Part shown: positions 61,330 through 64,000 of the stretch, in pieces | Position numbering within the stretch: the first letter of the stretch is position 1 | How the letters are laid out: each line of letters begins with the position of its first letter | Origin: RCIO01 sp040880025 | Lineage (GTDB): Bacteria; Pseudomonadota; Alphaproteobacteria; Rhizobiales; Rhizobiaceae | Direction of reading: 5' to 3' | Assembly (NCBI GenBank): GCA_040880025.1 | Contig: JBBDJD010000022.1 | Span: forward strand, 248,001-312,000 | Length of the DNA stretch: 64,000 nt | The notes under the pieces: generated by a model | Told to the model about the DNA's origin: nothing | The model's database searches: none | Seen by the model: the letters and a program-made list of their open reading frames with translations, nothing else | Translations under genes and position numbers: made by a program

Positions 61330-62607
61330 TCACTTTTCCGCCGCGACCGGCTCGGGCGATTTTCCGCCGTCCTGCATCAGCCGGTCGAGGTGAATGCGGA
61401 TATGCGCTGCCTCGGCGGCCGAATTGGCCAGGGCGATCGCCTTGTCGAATGCCTCGCGCGCCTCGTTCTTCCGGCCGAGCTGCATGAGATAGGCGCCGCG
61501 CACGCCATGGAAATTGAAATAGCTTTCGAGCTTCGGCGCCAGCGGCTCGATCGTGGCGAGCGCCTCCGCCGCTCCGTGCAGCTTGGCGATTGCAACAGAA
61601 CGGTTGAGCGTGATGACCGGCGAGGGCTGCATGATCTCCAGCGTTGCATAGAGCTGATCGATGCCCGTCCAGTCGGTGTCCTCGGGCCGCGCCGCGCGGG
61701 CATGCAGCGCGGCGATCGCCGCCTGCACCTGATAGGGACCGGGCGCGCGATGGCGCATCGCCTTGTCGATCAGCGCCAGCCCTTCATTGATCATCTGCCG
61801 GTTCCACAGGGTCCGGTCCTGCTCTTCCAGGAGCACGATGTGACCGTCGGCGTCGAAGCGCGCCGGCATGCGCGAATGTTGCAGGAGCATAAGCGCCAGC
61901 AGGCCCATCATCTCGGGCTCGGCGGGAAACAGCCGCAGCAATAGCCGCGCCAGCCGGATCGCTTCCTCGCAGAGCGGCGCGCGCGCCGGCGCTTCGTCGC
62001 CGGTGGCCGAATAGCCCTCGTTGAAGACGAGATAGACCATCGCCGCGACGACCGCGAAGCGCTCCGCGCGTTCCACCGGACCCGGCGCCTCGAACGGCAC
62101 ATCGGCCTTGGCGATACGCGCCTTGGCGCGGGTGATGCGCTGCTCCATCGCGCTTTCGGAAACGATGAACGCGCGGGAAATCTGCTTTACCGACAATCCC
62201 GAAACGATGCGCAGCGCCACCGCGATCTGCTGCGTGGCGGGCAGGTCCGGATGGCAGCAGACAAAGAGCAGCCGCAGCACGTCGTCGCGGTAATCCGCAT
62301 TGTCGAGCCGCTCGGCCATGTCGGCTTCGCTGTCGTCGAGGTCCGATATCTGGTCCTCGGGCGGCAGTTCGGTCTGGCGGCTGAGTTTGCGGATCGTGTC
62401 GATGCCCGAATTGCGGCCGACAAAGATCAGCCAGGCGGTGGGATCGCGCGGCGGGCCGTTCTTCGGCCAGTTCTTCAGCGCGCGAAGGCTGGCCTCCTGA
62501 AACGCTTCTTCCGCCGTGTCGAGGTCACGGAAGTAGCGCAGCAGGGCGGCGACCGCCTGGGGGCGGGCCGCGGAGAGCGCTTTGTCGATCCAGGCGATGT
62601 CGGTCAT
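61330..62607 (-). CDS. ECF42-type sigma factor with DUF6596 domain
   Basis: A 425-residue sigma factor. Sigma-2 region DTAEEAFQEASLRALKNWP and sigma-4 region LSVKQISRAFIVSESAMEQR are followed by a long TPR-like DUF6596 (RAERFAVVAAMVYLVFNEGY onward). ECF42 factors control DGPF/YCII protein genes and have no classical anti-sigma; the C-terminal domain is thought to regulate activity. The start overlaps the YCII stop by ATGA. Confidence 0.94.
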   Translation of the reverse strand: MTDIAWIDKALSAARPQAVAALLRYFRDLDTAEEAFQEASLRALKNWPKNGPPRDPTAWLIFVGRNSGIDTIRKLSRQTELPPEDQISDLDDSEADMAERLDNADYRDDVLRLLFVCCHPDLPATQQIAVALRIVSGLSVKQISRAFIVSESAMEQRITRAKARIAKADVPFEAPGPVERAERFAVVAAMVYLVFNEGYSATGDEAPARAPLCEEAIRLARLLLRLFPAEPEMMGLLALMLLQHSRMPARFDADGHIVLLEEQDRTLWNRQMINEGLALIDKAMRHRAPGPYQVQAAIAALHARAARPEDTDWTGIDQLYATLEIMQPSPVITLNRSVAIAKLHGAAEALATIEPLAPKLESYFNFHGVRGAYLMQLGRKNEAREAFDKAIALANSAAEAAHIRIHLDRLMQDGGKSPEPVAAEK

Positions 62608-62975
62608 GAGGTCCCGTTGGGAATGAAGAGCTGGATAGGCCTGATTTCATAGGAGCCCATGGCGAGATTGGCTTTGGCGAGGTCACGGGCAATGTCGAGC
62701 GCCTCGTCCAGCGATTCGACGTCGACTACGTAGAAACCGAGAAGCTGCTCCTTGGTCTCCGCGAAGGGCCCGTCGATGATGATCGGCTCGTCCCTGGTCT
62801 TGCGAAGCGTGGTTGCGGCGGAAGTCGGCAGCAGGCGAGCCACCGGGCCGAGCTTGCCCTGTTTTTTCAGCGGCTCCTGCACGGCCAGCAATTGTTTCAT
62901 GCACAAATCGTCCTCCTCCTTTGTCCAGGCGGAGGTGATTTCCTCGTGGTTGTAGCAAAGGATCGCGTACTGCAT
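62604..62975 (-). CDS. YCII (DGPF) domain protein
   Basis: A 123-residue protein with IDGPFAETKEQLLGFYVVD, the DGPF motif typical of ECF42-associated proteins, and QYAILCYNHEE at the start. Function unknown; probably the main target or effector of the ECF42 regulon and coupled to it by ATGA. Confidence 0.93.
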   Translation of the reverse strand: MQYAILCYNHEEITSAWTKEEDDLCMKQLLAVQEPLKKQGKLGPVARLLPTSAATTLRKTRDEPIIIDGPFAETKEQLLGFYVVDVESLDEALDIARDLAKANLAMGSYEIRPIQLFIPNGTS

Positions 62976-63102
62976 GTCGGGCCTTTCCGTGGCTAGGACG
63001 TGTGAACGTCATCCTAGCCGACAGCAGGCGGCGAAAATATCGCGTTGAAGCGGAAGTTGATGGGCCAACGTTTGCCTCCCCTTGGGAAGGTGAACGGACC
63101 CC

Positions 63103-64000
63103 TTAAATCCTGTCCCTGAGCGCGTACCAGTTGAGCGCGAGGAACAAGAGCGGCTGGCGCAGCAGGCTGCCGCCGGGAAAGGCGGGGATTTTCAACTCCC
63201 GCAGGAGACGCAGACGGTCGCGGTTGCCGGTGATGGTCTCGGCGTAGAGCTTGCCGGTGAAGTTGGACAGCATCACGCCGTGGCCCGAATAGCCGCCGGC
63301 CGAGATCACGCCCGGCATGACCTCGCGCACGAACGGTTTGCGCGGCATGGTGATGCCGACATAGCCGCCCCAGCCATGCGTGATCTCGACATCGGCGAGC
63401 GCCGGATAGATTTCCGCGATCTGCCGGCGGATATGGATGTGAATGTCCTTGGGGTCGCTGGCCGCGTAGATTTCGCGGCCGCCGAACAAGAGCCTGCCGT
63501 CCTTTGACTTGCGGAAATAGCGCACCACGAAACGGGAATCCGACACCGACTCGCCGCCGGGCAGCACCGGACTGTCATCGCCCAGCGGCACGGTCGCGCC
63601 GATGAATGAGCCGATCGGCATGATGTGCGCAGCACTCACCGGCTCCAGATCGCCGCCATAGGCGTTGACCGCGACCAGGCATTTGTCGGCGGTGATCGTG
63701 CCGTGCGCCGTCGTCACCACGATCTTTCCGGTCTGCCGCGCAATCCCGGTGGCGGCGGTGTTTTCGAATAGTTGCGCGCCTGCCTCTTTGGCGACGCGCG
63801 CTGTGCCGATCAACAGCTTCAGCGGGTGGATGTGTCCCGCGCCGGTGTCCCGGACGCCGCCCACATAGTGCGTGGAACCGACGCGTTCGGCGGTCTCGGC
63901 GGCATCCATGAGGGTGATGTGCGGGTAGTTGAAGCGCGCCGTCATCGCTTCGGCGTGCTCGCGGAATTCGGGCAGTTCGCGCGCCTTGTGGGTGACGTTC
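63103..64000 (-). CDS. FAD-dependent oxidoreductase, PuuB-like (5' end outside window)
   Basis: The frame is open to the window edge; the ATG at 63945 is internal. The visible 299 residues include GHIHPLKLLIGTARVAKEAG, GGREIYAASDPKDIHIHIRR and GVISAGGYSGHGVMLSNFTG, the C-terminal two-thirds of DAO-type gamma-glutamylputrescine oxidases. It oxidises an amine substrate with FAD; the exact amine cannot be confirmed. The N-terminal FAD loop lies beyond 64000. Confidence 0.9.
   Translation of the reverse strand, partial: NVTHKARELPEFREHAEAMTARFNYPHITLMDAAETAERVGSTHYVGGVRDTGAGHIHPLKLLIGTARVAKEAGAQLFENTAATGIARQTGKIVVTTAHGTITADKCLVAVNAYGGDLEPVSAAHIMPIGSFIGATVPLGDDSPVLPGGESVSDSRFVVRYFRKSKDGRLLFGGREIYAASDPKDIHIHIRRQIAEIYPALADVEITHGWGGYVGITMPRKPFVREVMPGVISAGGYSGHGVMLSNFTGKLYAETITGNRDRLRLLRELKIPAFPGGSLLRQPLLFLALNWYALRDRI

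Overview
The window looks like chromosomal DNA of a high-GC alphaproteobacterium of the order Hyphomicrobiales (Mesorhizobium/Phyllobacteriaceae-like). The main evidence is the gene order murA - DUF2948 - hisD - UPF0262 - LMW-PTP - infA - maf - yacG - tRNA-Phe. A zwf-pgl-edd Entner-Doudoroff operon, an ExoD protein, an HWE/HisKA_2 histidine kinase and an ECF42 sigma factor with YCII partner agree with it. The genus call is inference from synteny and protein style.

Region 1 (1-16.6 kb) is accessory DNA. It is bounded on the right by a P4-type tyrosine integrase lying next to the 3' end of tRNA-Phe(GAA); the left boundary was not found and may lie outside the window. It holds the end of a fused 5-oxoprolinase and a mobile-element backbone: replication-relaxation protein, RNase H-like protein, XRE regulator, large serine recombinase, TraD/HerA-like ATPase and DUF3768. 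It also holds a compact, lower-GC gene set at 9.4-14.9 kb: GTP cyclohydrolase I (folE), a PTPS/QueD-like protein, a class III aminotransferase, a membrane-anchored squalene-cyclase-like repeat protein, a TadA/guanine-deaminase-like deaminase, a SAM methyltransferase and an FMN split-barrel protein. Five of these form one operon with 4-17 bp stop/start overlaps. I know no named system with this composition, and it is the best candidate for an undescribed pterin- or deazapurine-related pathway or conflict system.

Region 2 (16.6-22.7 kb) is conserved core: tRNA-Phe, yacG, maf, infA, a tyrosine phosphatase, UPF0262, hisD, DUF2948, murA, a 56-residue protein and tRNA-Thr(GGT).

Region 3 (22.67-24.30 kb) is a very small island in the 3' end of tRNA-Thr. 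A 30-bp exact direct repeat delimits about 1.6 kb holding two divergent genes (a zinc-ribbon DUF4145 protein and a protein with a possible HEPN motif) and no integrase.

Region 4 (24.3-37.6 kb) is an exopolysaccharide locus: two BioF2/FemAB-type acyltransferases, a flippase, a cupin-type oxygenase, a GumC/Wzz-like protein, a Wzy/ligase-like polymerase, a GT4 glycosyltransferase, a GINT1-like glycosyltransferase, a secreted GH5 hydrolase and a WecG/TagA transferase.

Region 5 (37.7-64 kb) is mixed metabolic and regulatory chromosome: a SAF-domain oxidoreductase, a two-component pair, proC, folD, a GlxA regulator, a GH3 fragment, ExoD, an NAD epimerase, a DrrAB-type ABC exporter, a CHRD protein, an EAL phosphodiesterase, edd-pgl-zwf, an aldehyde dehydrogenase and SDR with a MntA/HepT-type pair between them, an SLC13 transporter, the ECF42-YCII-SRPBCC-VOC operon, and the start-truncated end of a PuuB-like oxidase. 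Palindromic repeats of the kind common in rhizobia occupy the longer intergenic gaps at about 40.0 and 43.0 kb.
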